From Lasiodiplodia sp. COLG20 (taxonomy: Eukaryota; Ascomycota; Dothideomycetes; Botryosphaeriales; Botryosphaeriaceae), in NCBI GenBank assembly GCA_009801085.1, contig VNWV01000009.1, positions 1,230,501 through 1,294,500 on the forward strand: a stretch of DNA of 64,000 bases, written 5' to 3'. Positions 1-10,327 of this stretch are shown piece after piece. The notes beneath the pieces were generated by a model, which worked only from the letters and a program-made list of their open reading frames with translations, ran no database searches and was not told where the DNA came from. Within the stretch, counting starts at the first letter, position 1, and each line of letters opens with the position of its first letter. The translations under genes and the position numbers were made by a program.

Positions 1-23
1 GGTGGACTAAGACTGACTTTCGC

Positions 24-55
24 CCACCACCGCCACCACCACCACCACCCACCAC
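24..55. repeat. (CCA)n simple repeat
   Basis: The window opens with an imperfect CCA/CAC trinucleotide run, interrupted by one CGC unit. No reading frame through it can be supported. Confidence 0.7.
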
Positions 56-262
56 AGCTCAACAACAAAACAACAGCAAAAGAACTGTCTCCCAGATGCT
101 TTCTAACACGGGCATTGTCTATGATTTAGGTGCCAGGGGCGTGGAATCCGGCTGTGTACCCCGAAAGTCGCCCGGGCTCCAAAAAAATTTCGATGACCAT
201 GATCAACACCAACCCCGACCACTAACCCCCTATCCAGATCGCCCAAAAAGGATATCCGTGTC

Positions 263-352
263 TCTCCGACGGGGAATCGAACCCCGGTCTCCCGCGCTTG
301 CTAGAGCTGCTGCTTTGACAAGCGGAAATCATCACCACTAGACCATCGAAGA
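263..352 (-). tRNA. trnD-GUC: tRNA-Asp (GUC) with a 19-nt intron
   Basis: Read on the minus strand the gene starts TCTTCGATGG and ends CCCCGTCGGAGA. The 7-bp acceptor stem closes with one G-T pair, and the T arm is GGGGTTCGATTCCCC. The anticodon loop reads TTGTCA and is then interrupted by a 19-nt intron at plus-strand 297-315, directly after the base 3' of the anticodon, the usual position for nuclear tRNA introns. Removing it restores a CCGC/GCGG anticodon stem and a 71-nt tRNA with anticodon GTC. The mature sequence agrees with my memory of filamentous-fungal tRNA-Asp. The CCA end is not encoded, as expected in a eukaryote. Confidence 0.93.
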
Positions 353-1768
353 TGTCGAGCCTGAGGCTCGGATGGCGCTGTCAACTGGAAGTCAACTGGC
401 TGTTGTGGAGACGATTAAGCCATGATGTTTTATGAGCAGCACAGTAGATCTCTCGCTCTCAAACTACGTAAGAATGTCGTCAGGTAGGCATCTCGTCTGC
501 GGAGGCGGTCCGACAAAAGCAACAACGGCCTCTGCAGCGCATATCCAGCACAACCGAGGAACGCCAACCGCAGACCCACGTCCACCGAGCAGTCTGGACC
601 GCCGGCGGAGCTTAAAGCGGCGTGTCGTGCTATGACTCGCCCAGTTTCTCCTGCCCGACGGGGTTCCAGAATAACGGAACTGGGCAACGCACCAACGGCC
701 GAACGACAAATAGCGGTAACAACAGGGGAACGTTGTGTGAATGTACAGCCACAAACAACTGTCATGGTGGCAGGGCAGGGAGAAAAGGCTGCTGCTGACA
801 GCCCCATGAACAGCCTCCCAGGAGCACCCCGGCTCGGAGCTCTTCTGTAACAGGCATGGCGCAGCACTCCGCGTGGCTGATCAGCAACGAGCGGCTCCTC
901 GTCGGAAGATGCTCCACGTGGGCGGTGGGCGGATGCCACGCGGTCTGCCGCGGGATGGCACGCTACGATTTGTCAGTGCCCGATTTGCCCTGGTCCGCGA
1001 CTTTAACCTACGCGAACACATGCTTGAGGGGTTGACCAAAGAGGAAGCGCAGCTGACAAGGGAAAAGGACAAGGTACAGATGGGTCGGGCGGAGCAGCAT
1101 GTAAGTAAGCAGCGTGATGATGGTGAGAGCGAACGGTTGCAGCCGTGGCGAAAAAGGCCGCCGCAGACGCTGCGTAGGCGCTCGTGCGCTGCAGCCCGTT
1201 CGTGCTGGCGAACCGGCCAATCGTAGGCGGCCCCGACTTTCCACCAATGAAAAGCCTGGGACGATGGTGTTGCTTACGCCCCGGTGCTGGCACCGCGTGG
1301 TAGCTCTCTTCCCTGGCCCTTCTTCGTGTCTAGCTCTTCAGGCGGTTCCTTCGCGTGCCGCGACCCGACCTTTGGGTTCATTTTGTCTTTTCTTCTGTCG
1401 CGGCTCGCCTATTCCCAAGCCACCACACTTTTACGATCGATGCGGCGCGATTACTGGACCGTTGCAGCATCTAGACCAGCGCCTGAGGTTTGGGGTTCCG
1501 CAGTCAACTTTTTAAGCTCATCGAAGGTTTATTTTCCATCAACCGCCGTCTCGGATCGCATCCGAATGGCTATCACTAGGCCACAGACTCCTTCCTCAGC
1601 ACTATAACTGGACTATCACTCCAGGACGTCATTGTCGATCTGACCCAGCCAACCGCCACACAGATCCCTGAAGAATTAGGAAAAATTCTGTATCACTTTG
1701 CTCCCTGGTATATTCAAGCCATACTAGGGAACATATTCCTACTCCGCCTTGATATTCCCGTGTTTATT
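353..1768. other. intergenic, no supported gene
   Basis: About 1.4 kb between the tRNA and the 3' end of the VOC gene. Open frames occur on both strands but they overlap, are low-complexity or arginine-rich, and resemble no family I know. One plus-strand frame near 990-1100 is hydrophilic and runs into a GTAAGT, but nothing else supports it. Confidence 0.5.
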
Positions 1769-2588
1769 TCATGCCCTTTTCGCTTCCGCTTGGGGTTCGA
1801 TCGGATCATGGAGCGCCTCGATGTTATTGCCCAGTGGGTCCAAAACGAAGGCCGCGTAGTAAGTGGGCCGATATTGGGGACGGATGCCCGGGGCACCGTT
1901 GTCCTTGCCGCCGGCTTGTGCGGAAAGCGCCGCTGCGTGGAACGCCTGGACGGTGTCCTTGTCTGGCAGTTGCAAGAAGTGCACGTGTGAGAATTATTGA
2001 TATGATATACAGTGGAAAATAGTAATCTCCCTTCCAATGAGAAGTAAGTCTGGCTCAGGTGGGTGGTTTTGACTTTCCTTTGGATGACAGGAGCAGAGAG
2101 AAATTGAACAAGGACATGGTGGGACGGGATGCTTACCGTCCTTCAGTGGTGCATGAATAATGGACGGTACGGACAGAAGGAAAAAAAAAAACTGGGGGAT
2201 CGTCGGCGTATTTGACCGCAGGTTGCAGATCCAGATGTGACACGTGTATAAGGCACGATAACCTTAAATCTTTCTCCATTCGTCCTCGGGTACACGCATA
2301 GGCGACCAACAAGACAGCACACGGCCACAGAAGATGGGAAGAGACAGCAAAATGAGACTCACCTTTCGCATTGAACGCAATGTGCGACTTCTGCTGCGCT
2401 GCCGCGTCGTCCTTGGAGCTGATCCAGAAATCGGGCACCTTTGTCCGCGCAGAGCCCATGCCGACGACGCCCGGGAAGGTCAGCAGCGCTATGTAGTCGA
2501 GCGGCGCGAGCGCGTGCGCATAGAAAGCGACGACAGCGTCGTACTTTGAAGGAGGGGCCGCGATTCCGACGTGACTAAGGGACGACAT
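1769..2588 (-). CDS. VOC-superfamily (glyoxalase/bleomycin-resistance fold) protein
   Basis: Two exons on the minus strand, 2588-2363 and 1962-1769, give 139 aa. Exon 1 begins MSSLSHVGIAAPPSKYDAVV, the first beta strand of the VOC fold, with the metal-ligand His near residue 6. The junction AAA-G|AC restores HIAFNAKDKDTVQAFHAAAL, the usual segment leading to the second half-domain. The C-terminal half has RPTYYAAFVLDPLGNNIEAL, where the last Glu is the typical metal ligand. The length fits single-domain fungal lactoylglutathione lyase-like proteins; the actual substrate cannot be inferred. The intron, 1963-2362 with donor GTGAGT and acceptor CCAG, is 400 bp, far longer than others here. ATG 2588 was chosen because the conserved strand begins directly after it. 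A CACGTG lies 99 bp upstream (2687-2692). Confidence 0.85.
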
Positions 2589-2980
2589 GATGATAATCAA
2601 AATTTGATGGGACAAGACGCCTTTCGTGTCGTGTTGTCTCACGCGCCGATATATACGCACATCCATGCGCATGTCTCACGTGCTCTCGTGCGGTCTTCGT
2701 GCGCTGATTGACTAACTCCCCCTTGCTTCATTGCACGCCTGACGCGCGGTCTAGGCTGCCATCAGCATTTGTTTGCCAGATTGGGGACCGAAGGAGTCGA
2801 AAGCGGTTCCTTCAACCACTGCGGTGGGAGCGGGGGCCAGAAACCTTTCACATGTTACAAAGACCAGCCCGTCAGCAGCAGCTGAAACCACTCTCGATCG
2901 GAGATTTCCTTGCAGTACCCCCACGCGACACTCCGGCGCCTCTAAAACTGGTTCCTTGGTATCTGGTTTTCGCTCAAGTC

Positions 2981-3065
2981 ATGGGTAGTTGAAGCTATCG
3001 TCCGGACGTGTTTGTGGAATTTTTAATTCGACATTCTCATCCGGGCGATAGCTTCAAATACCCAC
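2981..3065. repeat. dispersed palindromic repeat, copy 1 (hairpin with loop)
   Basis: The left arm 2983-3005 and right arm 3041-3063 are inverted repeats of 23 nt matching at 21 positions, separated by a 35-nt loop. The core is GAAGCTATCGTCCGG. A related copy lies at 57109-57154 without the loop. Similarity between the copies continues 3' as AATA/TTTTTCTAAG-like sequence and again around 3140-3166, where both have ATTCTTC, CGCTAGCC and CGGCTGCGA blocks. A short non-autonomous element or a remnant of a larger repeat are both possible. Confidence 0.75.
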
Positions 3066-3704
3066 ACATGTAATATTTCCTAAGGGGAAAAAGAAGAAGA
3101 AAAGAAAATTCCGAGGCATAGTCACGCCTGGGGCCATGTTATTCTTCACGCTAGCCTCCGGCTGCGATGCCCCTCTGTATCAAATCCGGTCACTTCGGAG
3201 CTCCAGACTCCAAGTTGCCCCACATCGCCGCCCACAGTACATTTTAACTACCTTGACCCCCTCGAATCCACTACTACGATGCTTGATTGTGAGTGCGAAG
3301 AGTCTGTCTGTACATGCTCCCTTTTTGAAGTGAGCATGGTGCGGAGATACTCTCTCATACTTCCTTCAAAGACGCTTTATTGCATATTTTACCCGTGACT
3401 CCACCGAGGCTTTGATTATGCCTAAATTAATACCATATACTAGCGCAATTGTTTTGGAAACGCTAAGTGGTAGAATTTAGGAAGGCGTTTTGTACCTGAT
3501 CCAGAGCTTAGACGTAGTCTAACTGAAGCTTTGCGCCGAGACTCTCCAATCGTCTATTCACTTGAGCTTTCGGTTGACTTAATAATGTCTCGATGTCCCA
3601 TCCCATTTTACATATCGTCCGCCGAAAACATGGTAGTTACAAAAAAAAAAACCAGTGCTTTCACAGAAGAGCAATTAAAGCATCCGCTCTCCGATACACC
3701 CTAA

Positions 3705-4183
3705 TTATGCCCGTATTATCTAAAATCCAAGGGGTACCCTCGCCTTAGTGACTTCAAGAGGCACATCAGAGACAGTACTCTCAAGCTTAATAATGAACAC
3801 GGGTGGTTTGAGGCTGATTGGACAGGCCATTTAAGCAAGGGAAGAGAATACCCATGGGAGCAAGCTATGAAGAGAAACCTGAAGGCTATAGGTATCGAGT
3901 TCACTGATGATCCTCCTGAGCTTTCCAAGAGTATCCCAGCACCATGCCATCCGAGTATTGTCCTCGGTGGCCCACCATCCAAGATCTCTCGTCGGGTACT
4001 GGTACAGTTTTTGTCGACGAACTTCGAGGAGTGAACACAGTTCCTCCCCGCCCACAAGACGTTCAGGAACTCGTAGACATTGACAGAATTGCGCAGCAGG
4101 AAATTCCCTCCGAATCCGCCCATCTGCTCGAGTACAACGACCCCTCAGGCTCGCAGCCTAACACCAAGGGCGTCAAGTTTTGA
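3705..4183 (+). pseudogene. decayed unrecognised reading frame
   Basis: An open stretch of 109 codons, 3705-4031, ends in TGA at 4032-4034. It has protein-like composition, for example HGWFEADWTGHLSKGREYPW near 3805. An overlapping second frame continues from about 3990 to a TGA at 4181-4183 and includes PPRPQDVQELVDIDRIAQQE, as if a frameshift separated two parts of one gene. No ATG begins the first frame and no splice pair joins the two. I do not recognise the family. It could also be chance open frames in AT-rich DNA. Confidence 0.3.
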
Positions 4184-4834
4184 GCCAAGCAATGCCTCTG
4201 CGTGCCCTAGGACGGAAGCCTCAGCATTTCCTATAATCGTGGAGCTTGCATGGAAGGCGTTTTTCATTTGATTTCTACTGCAATTCTGGTTTTACGTGGC
4301 ACCGTTCATGGAAATTACGGACCAATCATCTGGGTATTTAAGACTGTATACATCCAGATGCTTCTGCTTCCCATGCGTACGTTGAATGCAATTCTGTATT
4401 TTTTTTATTCTTTCAGACTGCTGTGTACACACGAGAAAAAAAATTGGGCCGGTAAAGGAAGAATAAAATGGAAAGGGAGCCTTCTATTAAGGTAAATTCA
4501 CGGTTTGTAGGCGGGCATAATGTACTGTTCCACACTCCCTTTTGTTTTATTCATAACAGTTGAAGAGCAGAAAAGGTTACGGAAATCTATGAAAAATGGC
4601 TTTTATTGGTTTAACATTTGTAGCGGTAATAATCAAGATTCCTTAGCACGACAGGATCCTTGCGCAGAATCTTGGTTATGTAAAATTGCTATATTAATTC
4701 CTTATCTGTACTCATGAAGGGGAGAGGTACCGTTATGAGGCATTCGTTGCAAAAATGGGATCAAAATACACGACCTTGCTGTCTGCCATCACTCCCAGCA
4801 AGGGGCGTGGCTTCTATTACTGGAAGCACTCAAG

Positions 4835-4873
4835 CACGTGCAGCCCTGACCTGCTCTTTCTAGAATGCACGTG
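4835..4873. promoter_or_regulatory. paired CACGTG E-boxes upstream of coiled-coil gene A
   Basis: Perfect CACGTG palindromes lie at 4835-4840 and 4868-4873, 171-176 and 138-143 bp before the ATG at 5011. The same hexamer occurs at matching distance upstream of genes B (5836-5841) and C (7004-7009). CACGTG is the classical bHLH target; the factor is unknown here. Confidence 0.5.
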
Positions 4874-5010
4874 AAGCGTCTGGCTGCTGTCCCGGGCATA
4901 TATCTTCACCAAACCTTTCGCCTCTACCAACACACCTCGCTCAACTTTCCCTTCCCACCCGCGACCCGGACACCCTTCTATCCAAAGCAAAGCAATTACT
5001 ATCCGCCGCC

Positions 5011-5460
5011 ATGGCTCCAAGCAAGAATTCGGAGTCAGACGAGAAGATCAAGCAGACGATGAGGAAACTCACAGTTCTGGCCGAAGACCCGCGTCGCAAA
5101 TGTGAGAGTGGAGAGAAGAAGGCTCGTATTTCACCCTTCCGCTCATCGTAAAGGCTCTACTGACTGGTGAACTTGTGGTAGGTCTTTCTTCAGCAAATTA
5201 CAAACCCTACAGACCAGAACGACACTGCTTACGTCTTCAAGCACCACAAGTTTACACTTGCGCGTATCAAGAAGACCTCCGGAGTGGTGCTCAACAAGCA
5301 GGAAATTTACGGCGAGATGCGCGCTGTCTTGACTGCAGGTGGAGAAGGGGAATTGGCCGCTTTTCATCTCTTCAGCAAGAGCGAGCTTGATGCCCTCGGC
5401 GAGTTGCTGCCATACATCAAGAATGATACGGCAATCCTGGATCTGGCTAGGGATACCTGA
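5011..5460 (+). CDS. small coiled-coil family protein A
   Basis: Unrecognised; first of four tandem paralogues. Exons 5011-5101 and 5213-5460 give 112 aa, the shortest member. The 30-residue exon 1 starts MAPSK, as gene D does, and is charged (DEKIKQTMRKLTVLAEDPRRK region). The intron (donor GTGAGA, acceptor CTACAG, 111 bp) splits the Tyr codon of a K-Y pair; in the others it falls in phase 0 directly before the equivalent pair. Exon 2 carries the family motif as HLFSKSELDALGELLPYIKN (residues 82-101), then Asp. The protein stops soon after, lacking the C-terminal helix of its relatives. A short open frame at 5509-5607 may be remnant sequence, but no donor site joins it. No signal peptide or membrane segment. 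Function unknown. Confidence 0.65.
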
Positions 5461-6001
5461 GCCTGAAACGCTTGCGGCTAGTTTGACGCTGCGCACTCTA
5501 CTCTCTCAGAATACCTGGAGAAGAGGATAAACATCGTGCTGGGCGCTTATGGGGAAAGTTCAGCAACTCGAAATCACGATCAAGCGCTACAAAAAGGTTA
5601 TCTGTGAGGAGTGTCGCAGGCCATCTGAGTGAGGTTGGTCGGACAAGCTTTTCAAAGCAGCTTTGAGGAGAGCTTCTGGATGGGATTACATGCAGATAAT
5701 CTCTGAGCAGAATTCATTTCACCAATAAAGATAGTGGCACGAAGTGAAAGTTCGTTCTGGAAGCAACTGAAAGTGGCTTTGACTAATTCCTGCATCTACG
5801 AATTCTGGAAGAAGGGTCCTTCCGGAAAGTACTTTCACGTGAAAGCTCATAGTTTCCATGTCTAAACGCAGCCGGGTGGGCCAATGGTGCATCTTCTGTC
5901 CTCATTCATCCTACCCCCAAAACCAAACCATCTACCCGCACAACAGTCTCTCTTTCACGGTCCATTCATCCATGAGACTTGTTTGTGTCCGTCGTCCAGA
6001 C
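5461..6001. other. intergenic between coiled-coil genes A and B
   Basis: Contains an open frame of 32 codons ending in TGA at 5605-5607, preceded by a CTCTCTCAG acceptor-like site. It may be a lost exon of gene A. A perfect CACGTG inside TTTCACGTGAAA (5836-5841) lies 161 bp before the ATG of gene B. The last 120 bases are pyrimidine-rich, like a fungal 5' UTR. Confidence 0.45.
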
Positions 6002-6591
6002 ATGCCGCCCGGCCCTACCAACAACAAAGCGCCAGACCGTGAGGAAGAGCTGCAGGAGCAGATAAGAGTGACCGGACAGAAGCTTGCAAGTCTGAGAAAG
6101 GATTTGCTGGCCGAACAACAGCGCAAAGCCTATGAAGAAGCCAAAGTTAAAAAGAGAGTAAGAAAAGCCCGTTCCCTCGCGAGATGAATGAAACTGACGT
6201 GTGAGTTTAGAAGTACAATGACTACATGAAAGGCACACATCATGGCGCCGACAAGATGAGTCTCAATTCCGAGATTCGTGATATCCTTGACAGATTCGAA
6301 GCGGGTGAATGTCAGTGGAAGCAGAGGCAGAAGGACTACACAGGCATTATCGAAGTGCTTGAGGAGCTGAAAGAGGCTCAACCCCCCATCATCAACTTCA
6401 ACAGCATCAGCACCGACGAATTGGATGCCCTGAAGAAGGTTCAGGCTCACGTCAAAGCCGATAGGATGATGCTCAACACTTTGACGGTACCTCTACTTCC
6501 GTCGGTCCAGGAGAAGATATCGAAGCTGAGAGACAAGATCTGTGGAAAAAGCCCGCTAGTGGACGATGAGAAAAAACCACTCTCTTCCTGA
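6002..6591 (+). CDS. small coiled-coil family protein B
   Basis: Unrecognised paralogue, 178 aa from exons 6002-6157 and 6211-6591. Exon 1 (52 aa) is a Glu/Lys/Arg/Leu-rich heptad segment, about residues 12-50, ending in VKKR. The 53-bp intron (GTAAGA...TTTAG) is phase 0, and exon 2 opens with KYNDY. A helical stretch with DILDRF and IIEVLEELKE follows. The family motif is ISTDELDALKKVQAHVKAD near residues 117-136, and a terminal helix ends SKLRDKICGKS. The frame is open back to 5858, but that upstream part reads like 5' UTR, so ATG 6002 (MPPGP) is preferred. No secretion signal; probably cytoplasmic or nuclear and self-associating through the coiled coil (inference). Confidence 0.7.
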
Positions 6592-7143
6592 TGAATCCGT
6601 GGGTGGCAGCAGTTAGTGGGACACACAATTTCGGTCACACTGATATGAGCGTTTGTCATATCTGGGGCACCAATGGCTACCTCGACTACAACTACAGACA
6701 TACTTCATGCAAAAGTGAATTTTATTCTGGCGAACAAGCTTGAAAAGGAAAAGATAGAAGCACGCACTACGTGCTTCATACTCAAATTGCGGACATATAC
6801 CAACCAGACCCTTTTGGAGTGACGGGGAGTTCTAGGTGGGGTTGAGTATCCAGTGAGCATTACCGGGGGTGCAAAAGCTCAGACAGCGGGCATATTGAGT
6901 CGAGAGATACATCAAAATATCTAGAGTCAGTTCCAGCGAATGCGGCGGAACATTCTACCGAGAGTGGCTGTTCCATTCACTATTTCTTCGGCTGGTTGCT
7001 AAGCACGTGGCGTTGAAATATGGCAGGTGCCGCACAGACAGAGCCAACGCTATATCTTCTGCGCTCTGTCGACCTTCTCACCTACACCTCCCGACATAAC
7101 TATTTGTTTTTCGGCAACCCTAGCATTGCTTTTCCGCGCGAAC
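6592..7143. other. intergenic between coiled-coil genes B and C
   Basis: No coding content is supported. A perfect CACGTG at 7004-7009 lies 135-140 bp before the ATG of gene C. The stretch between it and the ATG is C/T-rich leader-like sequence. Confidence 0.5.
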
Positions 7144-7931
7144 ATGTTGCCCTCCAGCAAGACAGAAGGCCGTCAGCTGGCCGAGCTTAAGCAGCAGATG
7201 CGACAGAAGCAGAAAGAGATAGACGACCTCAAGAAAGCGCTTGGACAAAGCCAGGTTCCGCAGCAGAGCACCAAGGAAGCTGTAAGCCGCGCATAACTCT
7301 CTTCACTACCCATATCAACCGCATCACGGTCCCATCTACGTCAGCTTCCGAACTAACCAACTTCCAACAGACCACCGCCACCGTAGCCCCGGTAGCCCCG
7401 AGCCTCTCTCACACCGACTTCACCGACCTGCTCCTCCCGCAGCTCCGCGCTTACATGTTCGTCTTCTACATGCACCTCAAGAACCTCCACGACCAACAGC
7501 TGGTCTGCCTCTCCATCGAGAACCTGTTGACTTCGATCCGCGATGGCGTGCGCGAGGGCAAGCACCAAAGGCCGTTGCTCCATGTTGACTGGTTTACCGA
7601 CGAGGAGCTTGAGCCCCTAGCAACGTTGAAGGAGAGGATCGCGGCCGACCATGAGGCGATGAGGGAGCTGCAAAGGAAGAGCCGCGGACGGGATGACGTC
7701 TTGAAGAAGGTACAGGAGGGGCTAGAGTCTTTGTTGCGCCAGGTTCAGAAGGGCAAAGGAGCCGAGGATGACGACGGAAGGGCCAGCGTCAAGGGCAAGA
7801 ACAACCACAGAGACACGTCCATGCGCGGCCTGGGAAAGGAACATATGCACGTTATGCAGAGCGACGCTCACAATGGCGACGACGACGATGACCCCTCCTC
7901 CTCCTCCTGCTCTGATACCGATATGGAGTAG
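7144..7931 (+). CDS. small coiled-coil family protein C
   Basis: Unrecognised; the longest member, 232 aa, from exons 7144-7281 and 7371-7931. The 46-residue exon 1 is heptad-like, with LAELKQQMRQKQKEIDDLKK as its core. The intron (GTAAGC...CAACAG, 89 bp) is phase 0. Exon 2 lacks the K-Y start and instead has a TTATVAPVAP linker, then a hydrophobic helical segment (AYMFVFYMHLKNL), then the motif WFTDEELEPLATLKERIAAD (about residues 120-139). Unlike its relatives it carries a C-terminal tail of about 70 residues, first basic, then acidic and serine-rich, ending SDTDME. The hydrophobic segment is short and is more likely a buried helix than a membrane span. Confidence 0.68.
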
Positions 7932-8460
7932 TCTCAACTGTGCAGCGAACTGGAGCGCGTTGCGACAATGCGGGATGGGGCACACATGTCGTACTTGGGC
8001 GGATAAAAAGGACCAGGAGTGGCGGTTGACAGCCGTGTTGTGTCTGGTATACTCGGTGACTTCATAAAGCTGCAGCTCTTTTGTCCTGCATCGACCGCAG
8101 CTAGTTTCTAGCCCTAAAAATCGGTGATCAGCCGGCAAAGGGTATTCAGCGTACACGATAGATACTGCTCAATGCTCACCCTTGGAGGAGATTATATAGA
8201 GAAAGGCGCTGTAAGAGTGGAAGGAGCGCCTCGGAGTTCTCCAAAGCCACACTCATAAAAATTGATATAAGTCGGAAAGATGCCGAAATGTTTGTTAGGA
8301 AGAGAAGTTGGAGCACATGTCACTCGCTCTTGCCTCAGTAAGCGCGGCCTGCAGCCAGATCCGGCAGGCGCACGGGCGGCTGTAGATAAATATCTGCTTC
8401 GCCTCCGTTCTTCGAACTTGACCACCACCAACTCCATCCAGCCCGTGCGCACATTCCACC
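7932..8460. other. intergenic between coiled-coil genes C and D
   Basis: No gene supported. CACATG, a one-base variant of the E-box and still CANNTG, lies at 8314-8319, 142-147 bp before the ATG of gene D. The final 60 bases are C-rich leader-like sequence. Confidence 0.45.
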
Positions 8461-9061
8461 ATGGCCCCGTCGAAACGGGCGGCAAGCCCGGCAACACCCC
8501 CGAACAAGACAATTTCAAGTTTAACATCACCCAAGCAAGCAGAACTGGAACTGGAAGACATGATCCGTGAGAAACGGAGAGAAATTGAGGCGCTTGAAGC
8601 GCAACTTGCGCATGAGAAGGCCCGCCGCCTCCAAGAGAGCATCAAGAAGAAGAAGGTCAGTAGACTGCCTCACTCTTGAAAGACCAGATATTGACGAAGT
8701 GCAGAAATGCGATGAGCATTTCACAAGCCCCAACCTGGGCAAAGGCCAACGCTATCTCATCGACCGCGTCAAGGATATGCTGAAGGAAATGAACGCGTTG
8801 TATTCGAAGGAATTGCCCGATTCGATCTCACTCTACCGCGGAATTCACGACGCGTTGTTGGCGCTCACAGGGCCGCAGTTCGTCCTTCCTTTTGACGAGT
8901 TCACGATGGAGGAGATCAACACTCTGGACTTGCTCAAAGAAATCATACAAGCGGACTCGATACATCTCACCCACCTCCGTGCGTCACTAAGCAGCACCAG
9001 AAGCCTTTCCGAAAGGCTTGCCGCCATGGCTCGAAAGGTCGAAGAGTCAGAAGACGAATGA
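8461..9061 (+). CDS. small coiled-coil family protein D
   Basis: Unrecognised paralogue, 183 aa from exons 8461-8655 and 8705-9061. It starts MAPSK like gene A. A Ser/Thr/Pro-rich leader of about 25 residues is followed by a strong coiled coil (about residues 27-62) with REIEALEAQLAHEKARRLQE, ending in KKKK. The 49-bp intron has donor GTCAGT and acceptor GTGCAG. The acceptor was chosen because it keeps phase 0 and makes exon 2 open with KCDEH, matching KYNDY (B) and KYDQY (E). Exon 2 continues with helices (RYLIDRVKDMLKEMNALYSK) and the motif FTMEEINTLDLLKEIIQAD near residues 131-149, and ends with a charged helix. Function unknown. Confidence 0.7.
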
Positions 9062-9661
9062 GTGGACGGATCAACATCGAGCCTCGTAGGACGGGTTGGA
9101 TATTTCGAACACTTCAGCGAAGAATTGGCTCCAAAAGCTGGTGCGGAATAATCTTTAGGAGGGTGAGGGTTCCTGCATAAGCATGGTGAAATACTGCACT
9201 AAGGAACGTGAGACCCTATCAAATATTAGAGAAAGGGAACTAGACCTTTATGATGAAAAGCTCGTCAATGTGTATATAACAAATGATGAAGGCTCTGAAG
9301 GTAGCTCGAATCGTTTTCCATAAGTGACTACCGTGGCAATCAAACAGTGCTTTGTGCAGGTGAAGAAGGAAATAGCCTCGTGCATTGCATCTCGGCTCTT
9401 ATCGTTGCAAGACGATCTGAGGTACAGTAAGCGAGAGTCCTAGAGGGATCGCGAACCTGATTTGGTCAATCCGTCATTTGCTACTTGTGCTCGTGATAAG
9501 ACGAATTTTGGAAGGCAGCTTTGAGCGATGAGGGTGGTTCTGAAGCACGGGCCATTTCAGCAACGACATGCGGCCCGCGACCACCTAGCTCACCGGAACA
9601 ACCGCAAGCCTACACATTTCCGGCTACATCCTCCCACCCACCTCCATCCTGCACCGTCGCC
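9062..9661. other. intergenic, 3' of gene D and leader of LSM2
   Basis: No gene supported. The last 120 bases before the LSM2 ATG are C-rich, typical of fungal 5' UTR. Confidence 0.5.
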
Positions 9662-10327
9662 ATGCTTTTCTTCAGGTACGCATGAACTGCGCCTCGTCCC
9701 GCGCCGACCCCAATGCCCATCCGCGCTGCCGCCTCAGCCACCGGAGCCTCCCCGCGAACTACCTACCTACCTACCTTCCTTCCTTCGCGCTTCCACCCAC
9801 CCGTCCTGTCTCTCGTTCCCCTCCCTCCCAGTAGATCCCATGCCCTACTACCGCAGACTCCGCGCCTGACAGCCGAGCTTCCCTGCACGAGCTTAGCTAA
9901 CCGACCCCCAAAATAGCTTCTTCAAGACCCTCGTCGACCACGAAGTCACGGTCGAGCTAAAGAACGACATCTCAATCCGCGGCACGCTGAAGTCGGTCGA
10001 CCAGTTCCTCAACATCAAGCTCGACGACATCTCCGTTGTGGAGGAGCTCAAGTACCCGCATCTGGTAAAAAAAGCACCACCGCCCACATACATGAACCCT
10101 CGCCCATGCCCAGCGGGAACACATACGCACACAATAAACTAGAAATGGGATAGCGGGCTAACGTCGGTCTTTATCACCCATCGCAGAGCTCTGTCAAGAA
10201 CGTCTTCATCCGTGGCAGCGTAGTGCGATACGTGCATCTGCCCGGCGCCGCCGTCGACACGGCGCTGCTCGAGGACGCGACGAGGAGGGAGGCGGCGCAG
10301 GCGGCCGCTAAGGCGAAGCAGGGTTGA
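9662..10327 (+). CDS. LSM2: U6 snRNA-associated Sm-like protein LSm2
   Basis: Three exons, 9662-9675, 9917-10064 and 10187-10327, encode 100 aa. The first coding exon is only 14 nt (MLFF plus two bases), then a 241-bp intron with a C-rich interior. The Sm1 motif is seen in VTVELKNDISIRGTLKSVDQ and the following FLNIKLDD; the Sm2 motif is NVFIRGSVVRYVHLP. The spliced start MLFFSFFKTLVDHEVTVELK is diagnostic of LSm2 rather than other Lsm paralogues. LSm2 is part of the cytoplasmic Lsm1-7 ring (mRNA decapping and decay) and the nuclear Lsm2-8 ring (binding the U6 3' end). The Ala/Lys-rich C-terminal tail is slightly longer than in yeast. Confidence 0.95.

Larger units (their letters stand above)
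2589..5010. other. AT-rich, gene-poor region
   Basis: About 2.4 kb between the divergent VOC gene and coiled-coil gene A. From about 3.1 to 4.75 kb it is visibly more AT-rich than the rest of the window and dense in stops, as in decayed or repeat-derived fungal DNA. It contains a palindromic repeat (2981-3065), a broken reading frame (3705-4183) and the E-boxes upstream of gene A. No intact gene is supported. Confidence 0.6.

Noticed and set aside
873..1226. Possible small gene ending in a GTAAGT donor
   Set aside because: Only a short helical stretch looks coding; there is no second exon in frame and no similarity to the coiled-coil family.
5509..5607. Third exon of coiled-coil gene A
   Set aside because: It has an acceptor-like CTCAG and protein-like composition, but there is no GT donor in the proper phase before the TGA at 5458-5460.
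5858..6001. Upstream in-frame start for coiled-coil gene B
   Set aside because: The extra 48 residues read like translated 5' leader (C/T- and A-rich DNA) and have no counterpart in the other members.
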